A stretch of 51,718 bases of DNA, taken from contig JABSRN010000172.1 in NCBI GenBank assembly GCA_013214025.1, positions 1 to 51,718 of the forward strand, in the 5' to 3' direction. This stretch comes from Polyangiaceae bacterium. GTDB taxonomy: Bacteria; Myxococcota_A; Polyangia; Polyangiales; Polyangiaceae. Positions 1 through 7,769 of the stretch are shown here, piece by piece (the first letter of the stretch is position 1; each line of letters begins with the position of its first letter). Under the pieces are notes generated by a model, which was given only the letters and a program-made list of their open reading frames with translations, was not told the origin of the DNA and made no database searches. The position numbers and the translations under genes were made by a program.

Positions 1-36
1 CACCGCTCCCGGCCAACTAACGGGGGGCCACTGGAG

Positions 37-465
37 GTGTGCAGGCGAGTCCGGACTCCGCCGATAGGGCGGATATGGCGGCTCGTGGATGTGAGACCGG
101 TTCGCCCTGTCACCCTGCCTTCCACCCACGGCCCGTTGGATCGCGGCTTGACTCGCGTCCCGGGGCTGGTGACGGCGTATTCGGAGCCGCGTGACAGCGA
201 AGCTTTGCTCGGAGCTACACGCCGAGTACTACGGTGCGGTCTCGGGGACGGCCCGGGCATGTATCACCGTGTCTCCCATTTTCTCCCGACCCAGGTTGGC
301 TGCGCTGATGCCGGCTCTGTTAGCGGCCGTTATTGTGAAGCGATCACCAACGGGGAACCTCTGGTGTGGGATACCCGTCACTTGACTCTCGCGGGGTCGC
401 GACGGCTGGTCGTGAAACTCGCGGCGATGCTTCACGGACTGGGTGTACCCGACCGACAGCCGTAG
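37..465 (+). pseudogene. Remnant of an SGNH-type acyltransferase (C-terminal end)
   Basis: The last third of this reading frame contains a YCEAITNGEPLVWDTRHLTL stretch followed by AGSRRLV. This matches the end of the SGNH domain fused to acyltransferase-3 (OafA-like) proteins, where a Cys, a DG..YWD motif and the catalytic D-x-x-H (here DTRH) precede a conserved Gly/Ala helix. Such enzymes O-acetylate cell-surface sugars. The N-terminal part of the frame has no recognisable acyltransferase features, and no membrane segments are present. A neighbouring frame (about 191-385) also carries protein-like sequence, suggesting frameshifts. The gene may begin upstream of the window. It is read here as a decayed 3' fragment; the family assignment rests on one motif. 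Confidence 0.45.
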
Positions 466-681
466 ACTCAGGCGGACGTCACGTCGAAACTCCACCACGT
501 GACTCGCGTTGGAGTGCGCAGCGTATTGGTGAGACATCCCAGCAACCGGCTGTGCAGGAGCTCGCGGGCATGGTGCTGGGGAAAGCCGTGCGGCTACGAG
601 CTCGCTCTGGCGTTGGCTCTTGTCGTCGGATACCGCCCCAGGGAAGTGGCGAACAATAGGGGGGTGTAGTAATTAGTCATC

Positions 682-1449
682 ATGTCCGTCTTTTACGCCG
701 CGGCGAATCTTCCGAAGTCCCTGGGGCCGCGCGCTGTCCGCCCCATCACGGCTGTGCTGCGGTTCGTGCAAAAGATCGCAGTGAAGGTGGCGAACAGCGG
801 TGCCAAGGCGACACCGTATTCGTCGACTCACGACTTACTGAAGGCGCGCTGGTTCGCGAATTACATCACCCCCAACAGTCGGGTACTGGACATCGGCTGC
901 GGGAGCGGTCGCCGCCTGATGGACGTCGGCATGTTCGTAGAGATCGAGGGCGTCGGGGTGGAGCTGACGCAGCGAACGCCACTGACCCCCTTGGTGCCGG
1001 AAGTCAGCGTGCCGGTGCTGGAACAGTTCAATGGAGAGACCCTTCGATACGACGACGGCGCCTTCGATGTCTCGATGATCTGTTACGTCCTGCATCACCT
1101 GTCGCCCGCCCATGCCACGCGATTATTGGGGGAGGCCATCCGGTGCTCGCAGCAGCGACTGCTCATTCTCGAAGACAGTTGCGTCGAGTTCGGGCTCCCG
1201 TATCGCGTGAGGAATTGGTGCCATGCGACGGAGGCGAACCTCGGCTACGCTGTGAGCTCTGAGAACTTCGTGCAGAACATGCAGCATGTGTTCCGCACCC
1301 ACGGCGAGTGAACTGAATTTTTTAGCGCCCTAGACGGCGTGGCCTCTGTTGACTGTGTTCCGTTATCGCCGATATCGGAGCACGAGCACCACACGTTGTT
1401 CGTCCTAGAACTATCCGGTTCCGCGAATATCGATACTGAGCAGGGTTAG
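682..1449 (+). pseudogene. Class I SAM-dependent methyltransferase, interrupted by in-frame TGA
   Basis: Residues 66-72 give the glycine-rich SAM-binding motif VLDIGCGSG, and a methyltransferase_11-like core follows. The open frame from ATG 682 stops at TGA 1309-1311 after 209 codons. The same frame then stays open to TAG 1447-1449, and this extension contains FSALDGV and EHEHHTLFVLEL, which look like the normal C-terminal strands of this methyltransferase type. The local sequence reads THGE-stop-TEFFSALDGV, where related proteins commonly have a Trp after the acidic residue. A TGG to TGA change is therefore the simplest explanation. Other genes here end normally at TGA, so general recoding is unlikely. 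The substrate is unknown; the next genes act on fatty acids. Confidence 0.6.
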
Positions 1450-1909
1450 TTCCGCTCAATCCACCGCGCCTGGGCGCGAAACGGGGAGAAGTAGCAGGGG
1501 TGATGAGTCTCGCGACCTTGAGGGGTCGGCAGTGTCGTGTTGACGACGGCAGCCAGCCCAATCGAGCCCTGCTCAACCGAGCCCTGCTCAACCGAAGTCA
1601 GCCCGCCGAACGGTGGTGGGAGCGCGCCGATGGGTGGCTCAATGAAGAGGCGGGAGATACTCCCATTCGGACGGGCGTTCATTGCCTGTGCTTGAATTGT
1701 ATTTTTCCGCCCACGTTAGATGCCGGGTGATGTCCGTGAGAGAATTGCGGTGTTTTTCGCTATATTCGTTCATGCTTGGAGCGAAGCGCCATCGGAAGCT
1801 CCGCGCGGGTCGTCGCAACCACGTCGGCTGATCTGAAAACTTCAGCTGCGATGGAGTACACCATAGGTCGCGGGTTAAGATCCGCAGGCGCAGAACTGAA
1901 CAGAGCAAC
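1450..1909. other. Gene-poor gap before fabB
   Basis: About 460 bases separate the interrupted methyltransferase from fabB. A short frame (1500-1730) begins after a GGGG-rich stretch, but its protein is low in complexity and includes the repeat-encoded RALLNRALLN. I do not support it as a gene. The gap holds a 15-base tandem duplication and presumably the fabB promoter, which I cannot place with certainty. Confidence 0.4.
1563..1592. repeat. 15-base tandem duplication
   Basis: The unit CGAGCCCTGCTCAAC occurs twice without spacing and is followed by a partial CGA start of a third copy. It lies in non-coding sequence upstream of fabB. No function is visible; replication slippage would explain it. 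Confidence 0.8.
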
Positions 1910-3127
1910 ATGAAGAGAGTCGTCATCACGGGCATGGGGGTAGTCTCCAGTCTTGGCAACAACAAACAAGAAGTACTAGCCAGCCTGCAGAACGGCACTT
2001 CCGGCATTGAGTTCATGCCCGAGTATCGGGATCTGGAGTTGCACTGTCAGATCGCCGGCACGGTCGATATTGATACGAAGGCTCGGGTCAAGCACAAGGT
2101 CCGGCGATTTATGGGCGAGGCCGCGGCCTACAGCTACATAGCCATGGAGGAGGCCATCGAGGATGCGGGGCTCGAAGAGCACGACGTGAGTTCGCCGCGT
2201 ACAGGTCTCATCGTTGGTTCGGCGAGCGGCGCACCGTCCAAAGCCATAGAAGCGAGTGAACTGTTCAAGGTAAAGGGGCTGCGGAAACTGGGGCCCTACC
2301 GAATCACCCAGACCATGAATAGCTCGGTGTCGGCATGTCTCACCACGCCATTCAGGATCCAGGGCATCAGTTATTCGATGTCGTCGGCATGCGCCACTAG
2401 CTCCCATTGCATCGGATCGGCGCTGGACCAAATTCAGATGGGCAGGGCCGATGTCATGTTCGCGGGCGGTGGCGAAGAAGTGAATTGGCGTCTCAGCTGC
2501 TTGTTCGACGCCATGCATGCGCTGTCTACGGGCTACAACGATACGCCCCAAGAAGCGTCGCGACCCTACGACAAGACTCGCGATGGCTTCGTCGGATCGG
2601 GTGGCGGTGGTATCTTGGTTCTTGAGGAACTGGAGCACGCCAAGGCCCGAGGGGCGAACATCTACGCAGAGCTCGTGGCATACGGCGCGACGTCGGATGG
2701 CTACTCGATGGTGTCTCCGTCCGGGGACGGCGCTGCTCGCTGTATGAAACAAGCGCTTGGGGCATTGGACGGCCCGGTAAACTACATCAACGCTCACGCC
2801 ACCAGCACGCCGGTGGGCGATGTGATCGAACTCGGCGCGATACGCACGGCCTTCGGGGCTGAGATTCCACCGATCAGTTCCACGAAATCCCTCAGTGGTC
2901 ATGCGTTAGGCGCCGCTGGCGTTCACGAGGCGATCTACTCCCTGATGATGCAGCGACACGGTTTCATTGCCGCGTCTGCCAACATTAGCGAGCTAGATCC
3001 CGAGGCCGTTGGCATGCCGATCGTGACTGAAACTCAAGAGACAACAGACATGCAGCGTGTCATGACCAACAGCTTTGGATTCGGCGGGACGAACGTCTCG
3101 TTGGTGTTTCAGAAATTCGAAGGATGA
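1910..3127 (+). CDS. fabB: Beta-ketoacyl-ACP synthase I (FabB)
   Basis: FabB condenses malonyl-ACP with acyl-ACP in fatty acid elongation and, in the E. coli type, carries the cis-unsaturated C10 intermediate forward. The 405-residue length and the start [18 protein letters not shown] match E. coli FabB closely. The catalytic Cys is C161 in [10 protein letters not shown], with His296 (HATSTP) and His331 (GHALGAAG) completing the triad and Lys326 present. GFGGTN near the C terminus is the usual glycine-rich end. It is followed after 58 bases by a desaturase gene on the same strand, so both probably serve unsaturated lipid formation. No fabA is in the window. The ATG at 1910 gives the full conserved N terminus, although its ribosome site is weak. 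Confidence 0.95.
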   Translation: MKRVVITGMGVVSSLGNNKQEVLASLQNGTSGIEFMPEYRDLELHCQIAGTVDIDTKARVKHKVRRFMGEAAAYSYIAMEEAIEDAGLEEHDVSSPRTGLIVGSASGAPSKAIEASELFKVKGLRKLGPYRITQTMNSSVSACLTTPFRIQGISYSMSSACATSSHCIGSALDQIQMGRADVMFAGGGEEVNWRLSCLFDAMHALSTGYNDTPQEASRPYDKTRDGFVGSGGGGILVLEELEHAKARGANIYAELVAYGATSDGYSMVSPSGDGAARCMKQALGALDGPVNYINAHATSTPVGDVIELGAIRTAFGAEIPPISSTKSLSGHALGAAGVHEAIYSLMMQRHGFIAASANISELDPEAVGMPIVTETQETTDMQRVMTNSFGFGGTNVSLVFQKFEG

Positions 3128-3185
3128 ATTACCGACGAGCGAATATGTCTCTACCAGACCGCATGTTGGATGATGAGGCAACCGT

Positions 3186-4331
3186 ATGAGCGAACTTGAA
3201 CTGAATTCCCGCGGGGAGTACGTGCGCGCGCTCAAAGAAGTGTTGCCCGAGGAAGCATTCAGTCTTCAGCCCAGGCGTCTCTTCTGGATCCCGTTTCATC
3301 TGATGCTGATCGCCGCGGGTGTCTCGCTGATTTTGCACGATACCTCGTGGCTAAAAAACGTCTCGTGGCTTCAGCTGGAGTTGCCGATTCTTGCGCAAGT
3401 TGCCCTAGGCATGATGATCGGTCACAGCTACGGATGTTTGCTCTACCTGGGTCACGAAATCTTACATGGCTCGGTAATCGGCAATCGGAAGCTTCAAACG
3501 GTTGTCGGCGGTTTTTGCATGTTGCCCTACTGCATCTCTCCTGGACTCTGGCGGAAGTGGCACAATCAGTTTCACCACGGCAGGACCACCGTGCCCGGCG
3601 ACGATCCTGATTATTTCGGCGACGTACTGATGATTCGACGCAATCGTCCTGCGCGTTGGATCGCGGCGCTCGCGCCTGGCTCGGGCTACATTCGGAGTTG
3701 GTTCTTTCTTGGCTATTGGTTCTCCTTCCAAGCCATGTTGGTCCTCTTCATCCACAGTATTTACTACAAGTACTGGAGCCGATCGGAGCGGGTCGTGCAG
3801 TACGCGTACTTCGGGGGGGCGATGGCCGGTTGGCTCTCCCTGGCAGTGTACTTTGGCCCGCTCCAGTTTTTGTATTTGTACGCCATCCCCATGGTGATCG
3901 CTAATCTGGTTCAGATGGTCTACGTCGCCACCAACCACCTAAAGTGTGATGAGACGCCTAAGATCAATGACCCATTGGTGAACTCGCTCAGTGTGCAAGT
4001 GCCCGGCTGGGTGGATTGGATCCAATTGAATTTCAGCTATCACGTGGAGCATCACGTCTTTCCCAAGATGAGCCCGCGCTTTGCGCCGCTGGTGCACGAC
4101 GAGTTGGTTCGACTCTACGGAACGCGCGCTCGGCGGATCCCCTTGGGCACCGCGTTGCGGCAACTGTACGGCAGTCCGGCCGTCCACTACGGACCGAATG
4201 GTCTCGTGGACATGCGAACGGGGGAGGTTCACTCCACTCTCGGACGCAATGGTGAGCCTCCCCGGGTAGTCGATCACGTAAAGGTTCCGGTCCGCCCTCC
4301 GCGTCGCGAACCGAAGCCCGCCACCGTCTGA
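3186..4331 (+). CDS. Membrane fatty acid desaturase
   Basis: This 381-residue protein has the three histidine boxes of di-iron membrane desaturases: H90-EILH-94 in GHEILHGS, H126-NQFHH-131, and H286-VEHH-290 followed by VFPKM. Hydrophobic spans lie around residues 33-50, 65-88, 103-118, 172-192 and 205-247. Such enzymes use O2 and ferredoxin or cytochrome b5 type electrons to put a double bond into an acyl chain at the membrane. The FabB neighbour suggests the two act in one lipid pathway. The third-box form HVEHH resembles acyl-lipid and sphingolipid/omega-type desaturases, so regioselectivity cannot be told. A GAGG ribosome site precedes ATG 3186. The C-terminal 50 residues are Pro/Arg-rich and probably cytosolic. 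Confidence 0.9.
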   Translation: MSELELNSRGEYVRALKEVLPEEAFSLQPRRLFWIPFHLMLIAAGVSLILHDTSWLKNVSWLQLELPILAQVALGMMIGHSYGCLLYLGHEILHGSVIGNRKLQTVVGGFCMLPYCISPGLWRKWHNQFHHGRTTVPGDDPDYFGDVLMIRRNRPARWIAALAPGSGYIRSWFFLGYWFSFQAMLVLFIHSIYYKYWSRSERVVQYAYFGGAMAGWLSLAVYFGPLQFLYLYAIPMVIANLVQMVYVATNHLKCDETPKINDPLVNSLSVQVPGWVDWIQLNFSYHVEHHVFPKMSPRFAPLVHDELVRLYGTRARRIPLGTALRQLYGSPAVHYGPNGLVDMRTGEVHSTLGRNGEPPRVVDHVKVPVRPPRREPKPATV

Positions 4332-4370
4332 GTTTGACCGTCCGAATCCGAGGCCCGGCTTGTCCCGCGG

Positions 4371-4745
4371 TCAAGCCACGGGCTCGCCGACCCCAACAGA
4401 TTCGCAGATCTCGGCCACCCAGCGCTGCAGCTGCACCGGGCCTGCATACCCGGCGTCTCGGTCGAGCTCTTTGCCCTTGAAAAAGACCATGAACATGGGC
4501 ACGCCGTACACACGTAGCTTGGATACTAAGTCCGGTGATCGATCGGCATCGATGGTGACGATCTTGAGCGTATCTTGCGTCGTGCCCGCGAGCGCACAGA
4601 GACTGGCCTCCGCGAATTTGCAGGGAGGGCACCATTCTGACGACACTTCCACCACGACCGGCAGCGTAGCGCGCAAGACCTCGGACTCGAAGCTCGCTTC
4701 GGTCACAGTGAGAAGGAGGAGGCTCGCTTCGTTTGACTGCGGCAT
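4371..4745 (-). CDS. Thioredoxin-like protein
   Basis: Counting from ATG 4745, the protein has about 124 residues and a single thioredoxin fold. It shows the redox motif WCPPC (C39 and C42) and the cis-proline in GVPMFMVF (P83). WCPPC differs from the classical WCGPC, which usually shifts redox potential. No signal peptide is visible, so it should work in the cytosol. An in-frame GTG at 4754 would add three residues; neither start has a strong ribosome site. The gene lies 85-94 bases downstream of the lipoprotein gene ending at 4839 and may be cotranscribed with it. It converges with the desaturase gene. Confidence 0.85.
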   Translation of the reverse strand: MPQSNEASLLLLTVTEASFESEVLRATLPVVVEVSSEWCPPCKFAEASLCALAGTTQDTLKIVTIDADRSPDLVSKLRVYGVPMFMVFFKGKELDRDAGYAGPVQLQRWVAEICESVGVGEPVA

Positions 4746-4838
4746 CGCCAGCACAACTTAGCAACCGGTAGTCCCTAAGGTGAACTTATGGGCGTAATCG
4801 TTGACCGTCGCCCAATTGGTGCGGATGGCTTGATATAT

Positions 4839-6008
4839 TTACTGGTCCGCCGGAATCACGGTGGCGAGGCTCACCTCAAGCAAGTAGTCGAAAGCTATAC
4901 TGGGATCGGACGCGGAATGCCGGATCAAGTAACGGCCAGCCGCCAGCGTTACGGTTTGATCGGGACACTCTTGGGTGACGACTGTCGCGCTCACATCTCC
5001 TCCGACGTTCTCGACCGAGAGACGGGACTCGGGCACACCGGTGCACCAGTTGAAGTTGTGTTTGAGTACCTCGACGGTTACTTCCGACTCGACCGGTACA
5101 TTGAACTCGAAGAGATCGGGGTTGCATGCCTGTCCGCTGCCGCCCAAGCTGCCGTAAACGCGCCACGGTCCGTCACCGACGAGGCGGTTCGCGTTGGACG
5201 GCACACGGTTGGGCTCGGTCTCGTAGACGGTTTGCTGGTTGTTGAGATCATCCAGGCTGTTGATTTCTGATTGGCACGTCGAGCTGCAGCCGTCGCCGTC
5301 CTCATCGAGGGGCGGGAAGTTCGAGTTTGGATCGCAGCCTTCGCCTGCTACCCGTTCGCCGTCCCCGCATACCACGCGGACCGCTTGCACGCTGCCGGCG
5401 GCGCCAGTGCTCAGTCCGTCGACGCTGAGAATATAGTTCCCGGTCAGATCCGCGTTGATGACCATGCGCTCAAAATCGCCAGTGTCACAGGTATCGCTAG
5501 CTCCTTGGCAAGATGTGGCGTTGCAGTCGGACAGCCAATAGAGGACAGGATCCTGACTTCCTTGGGCCGGGGCGGTGATGTGCCAAGTTTCTCCGGCTTC
5601 GAGGTGGAGTGCGAAGAAGGCGTCAACGCCGTCTGCCGAGCTGCCGACCCCGCAGCTCGTGAGATCCGAGAAATTGTCCCCCATGCCGGCGGTGTTGATG
5701 GACAACGAGCTGGTGCTTGAGCTGAGCTGCATCAAGCCAGCTGTCGGCTCGCAGCTGTCCGAGGGGGAGCCTGTGGGACCATTGCCACCGCTGCCACCGG
5801 TTGCGTTGGTCTCGCCGCCTCCAGATGCGGTGCCGCTCTGACGGTCGCTGCCGTCAGGAGTTGTCGTGGTGCTCCCGCCTTGTCCGACCCCAGCATCAGC
5901 GGGGTTCCCGGGGGGGGCTTCGAGTTTGCCCTCGAGTTCGGAGCTGAAGATGCAGCCGCCCAGCCAGAGGGAGAGCAGGATGGGCGCGGAGTAGCGGGAA
6001 GTACGCAT
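4839..6008 (-). CDS. Secreted lipoprotein with DUF4215-type Cys repeat
   Basis: The 389-residue product starts with a lipoprotein signal ending LWLGGC (C19), so it should be lipid-anchored in the envelope. A low-complexity Gly/Ser/Thr linker covers roughly residues 30-85. Two beta-rich segments follow (about 90-210 and 265-385). Each resembles the pre-peptidase C-terminal-like domain often found in secreted myxobacterial proteins: aromatic residues, YILSVDG and YLIRHSASD strands. Between them, CGDGERVAGEGCD and DGDGCSSTCQ form the Cys pattern of the DUF4215 myxobacterial repeat. No catalytic motif is seen. It is likely a surface or periplasmic binding protein. The ATG at 6008 directly precedes the signal peptide. 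Confidence 0.8.
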   Translation of the reverse strand: MRTSRYSAPILLSLWLGGCIFSSELEGKLEAPPGNPADAGVGQGGSTTTTPDGSDRQSGTASGGGETNATGGSGGNGPTGSPSDSCEPTAGLMQLSSSTSSLSINTAGMGDNFSDLTSCGVGSSADGVDAFFALHLEAGETWHITAPAQGSQDPVLYWLSDCNATSCQGASDTCDTGDFERMVINADLTGNYILSVDGLSTGAAGSVQAVRVVCGDGERVAGEGCDPNSNFPPLDEDGDGCSSTCQSEINSLDDLNNQQTVYETEPNRVPSNANRLVGDGPWRVYGSLGGSGQACNPDLFEFNVPVESEVTVEVLKHNFNWCTGVPESRLSVENVGGDVSATVVTQECPDQTVTLAAGRYLIRHSASDPSIAFDYLLEVSLATVIPADQ

Positions 6009-6053
6009 TCAGGGGTCGGTCGTGCGCCTGGGCTTCCAGGAGCTAAAGGTCGG

Positions 6054-6293
6054 CTATGACTCTACCGCGTCTCGCCGGGGCGGGAGGCTAATGTTGGGAC
6101 TCGCCCGGTACCGCGAGGGGGGGGCCGGGGATCGATACTGGGCTGAGGGTACTGCTACTGGAATTCGGAGTTCCCGAATGTTCAAGAGGCGGGTTCGCAG
6201 CGTCGGCGCTTCGAACACCGGATCGAAGGCGCACCGATCCCCCGAGGCTAAGCGACTCAGGTGCTCGTCCGTCGAGGGTTCGGTATCAGTCAT
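6054..6293 (-). pseudogene. Possible 5' remnant of an ECF sigma factor gene
   Basis: The first 29 codons read MTDTEPSTDEHLSRLASGDR then CAFDPVFEA. This is the usual opening of ECF sigma-factor region 2 (LxRLAxGDRxAFDxVFE). After this the frame becomes Arg/Pro/Ser-rich, with no region 2.2-2.4 or region 4, and ends after 79 codons. It therefore looks like a truncated or frameshifted remnant. It lies 60 bases downstream of the Cys-rich peptide gene in the same direction. ECF sigma genes beside small Cys-rich secreted peptides occur in metal-stress loci, but this copy cannot encode a working sigma factor. A chance resemblance remains possible. Confidence 0.35.
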
Positions 6294-6353
6294 TGGTGGG
6301 GTTTGGAGTCTTAGACCCTGGTTGCGTAGACGCTGACGTGCTCCAGCATCCGC

Positions 6354-6494
6354 TCAGCAATCACACTGGACACATTGGCATTGTCCACACCCACAAGCCG
6401 CGGCAGCGAAGCCAGCGAAGCCAGCGAAGCCAAGCGTGGTCATGGTAATTCCTAGGGCCAATACGATCTTGTTCATCTTCTTTAGGGGGTTCAT
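6354..6494 (-). CDS. 46-residue secreted CXC-repeat peptide
   Basis: This small gene encodes a basic start (MNPLKKMNK), a hydrophobic signal segment (IVLALGITMTTLGF then AGFAGFAAAA) and a 13-residue tail CGCGQCQCVQCDC. The six Cys fall at residues 34, 36, 39, 41, 44 and 46, a strict CXC-XX-CXC-XX-CXC array running to the last residue. After Sec export, cleavage before or near C34 would release a thiol-dense peptide. C34 could alternatively be a weak lipobox Cys (AAAC). Such an array suggests soft-metal binding (Cu, Zn, Cd, As) or a modified-peptide precursor; both are inference. A purine-rich AAAGAGA lies about 5 bases upstream of ATG 6494. An ATG at codon 7 is an alternative start. I recognise no family. 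Confidence 0.6.
   Translation of the reverse strand: MNPLKKMNKIVLALGITMTTLGFAGFAGFAAAACGCGQCQCVQCDC
6405..6431. repeat. 9-base tandem repeat, three copies
   Basis: AGCGAAGCC is repeated three times in a row. On the minus strand it encodes the GFA-GFA-GFA stretch at the end of the hydrophobic segment of the small Cys-rich peptide. The 9-base unit keeps the frame, so copy number changes would lengthen or shorten the signal segment by three residues each. Confidence 0.9.
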
Positions 6495-6702
6495 CTTGTC
6501 TCTTTCCGGCGGCGGTCAATCGGCACGCTCACCAGACCTAGGCAGCAGAAACCCCAAGCGTGACCCCCAGACAAAAAAACTTCACCTCCGGCGATTTTGC
6601 CGACGAATGCCCGGTTTCGTAGCGACCGGATCCATTCGGAGTGGGGTCAGTCGGTCACAGCGGCCGGCCCCAGCGCCCCGCGATAGCGGCGTGGCAGTAG
6701 TC

Positions 6703-7287
6703 TCACTCCTGGGTGAAGCAGAGGCGAAAATCGTCGATCAGAGGATCGCAGGTTTCGGAGGTTGGCCTTCCGGTGTCGTCACAAGTCACGGTCGCGAAAG
6801 CTACACATTGCATGGCGAGATCCCACTGGTAGGAGCAATCAACGGTCGCTATCGGGGGGTTGAGGTTGCCCTCGCAATCCAGCTCGCACTCTTCCGCAGT
6901 CGGGGTGCGCTCGCAGCCTGCATCGCTCATCGAGCCGCAGCCCTCCTCGCACAGGACGTCTTTCCCAAGTCGAGGTCCAGCATCTACAGGAGTGGCTGCG
7001 TCCGCTGAAGCGGCGGCGCCACCCGAACCGCCAATGCTGGTGCTGCCGCCGTAGCTGCCGGAGTCTTCTTCGGAGTTACCGGTACCGCCGGTACCCGAGC
7101 CGCTACTAGAGTCGGGACTGGCATCAGTCGACGCCCCGCTTCCCCCGCTGCCCGTCGGGCTGCTGGCGCCGCTGTCGGTTTCCGGGTTTCCCGAACCGGA
7201 TTCCTCAGAATCCTCCCCGCCGCAGCCCAATACGGCGACGGAAGCGATAAGCGCGAAGCGCGGGAAGAGTCGTGCGATGCGCGCCAT
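6703..7287 (-). CDS. Lipoprotein with Gly/Ser linker and Cys-rich tail
   Basis: Starting at ATG 7287, the protein has 194 residues. The signal peptide MARIARLFPRF.. ends in a lipobox SVAVLGC (C22). Residues about 25-90 are a Ser/Gly/Thr-rich linker. The C-terminal 80 residues hold about ten Cys, including CEEGCGSMSDAGCE, CELDCE, a later DCSYQWDLAMQC, and CDPLIDDFRLC, forming a small disulfide-stabilised domain common in myxobacterial surface lipoproteins. An in-frame ATG at 7314 would add nine polar residues before the signal and is less likely. The function is unknown. It shares this linker-plus-Cys-domain plan with the protein at 48360-48953. Confidence 0.75.
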   Translation of the reverse strand: MARIARLFPRFALIASVAVLGCGGEDSEESGSGNPETDSGASSPTGSGGSGASTDASPDSSSGSGTGGTGNSEEDSGSYGGSTSIGGSGGAAASADAATPVDAGPRLGKDVLCEEGCGSMSDAGCERTPTAEECELDCEGNLNPPIATVDCSYQWDLAMQCVAFATVTCDDTGRPTSETCDPLIDDFRLCFTQE

Positions 7288-7769
7288 GGGTTCTCCTGAT
7301 TGTGGGGAGCACACTACGCCTTATGAGTTCAGTAGGCGAGGGCATTGAGCGCCGCTGGTCACACCGGTGGTCAATACTTTCGATTCAGCTCACAAAGTTT
7401 TATCCCACCCCATTTCGGCTGATGTTGGCCGACCGGAGGTCCGCTTGTCGCTGTTTGCTTGGGCCGGCTTCCGGACGCGTGCTCCGGAAAAAGTCTAAAC
7501 GAAGGATTTGGGCTAAGTACCAAGGCCGAACACCTAGTTTGAATAAATGTTCGTCTGGTCAGACCGTGTCTTGTTCGGTGTTGCCCCAGGCCGTTCTCGC
7601 GCTGCCTGTTCGTGTCCGCGCCGGTCTGGGGGCAGTGCCCTCCACTTGGCTGTAGACCGTGCCGTCCGGGACAACTTGCAGGGGGCGAGTGGCGCGCCAT
7701 CAGCTGGTTTCCGACAGGGGCGCGTCAGTCAGCCGACGATTGGACAGCGCGAAGGGCGCGGGCCACAAC
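7288..7769. other. Intergenic region without a supported gene
   Basis: About 480 bases lie between divergent genes, so promoters for both the lipoprotein (minus) and the HugZ-like gene (plus) should be here. The 12-base palindrome GTCTGGTCAGAC at 7553-7564 could be an operator half or chance. The overlapping open frames on both strands show no recognisable domain or good ribosome site. Confidence 0.4.

Noticed and set aside
1500-1730. 76-codon frame before fabB
   Set aside because: Its sequence is dominated by a tandem repeat (RALLNRALLN) and has no recognisable domain.
6436-7008. 190-codon plus-strand frame
   Set aside because: It lies antisense to the Cys-rich lipoprotein and partly to the CXC peptide gene; its protein has no signal or family features.
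7553-7564. GTCTGGTCAGAC palindrome as operator of the HugZ-like gene
   Set aside because: A single 12-base palindrome over 200 bases from the start with no matching second site is not enough.
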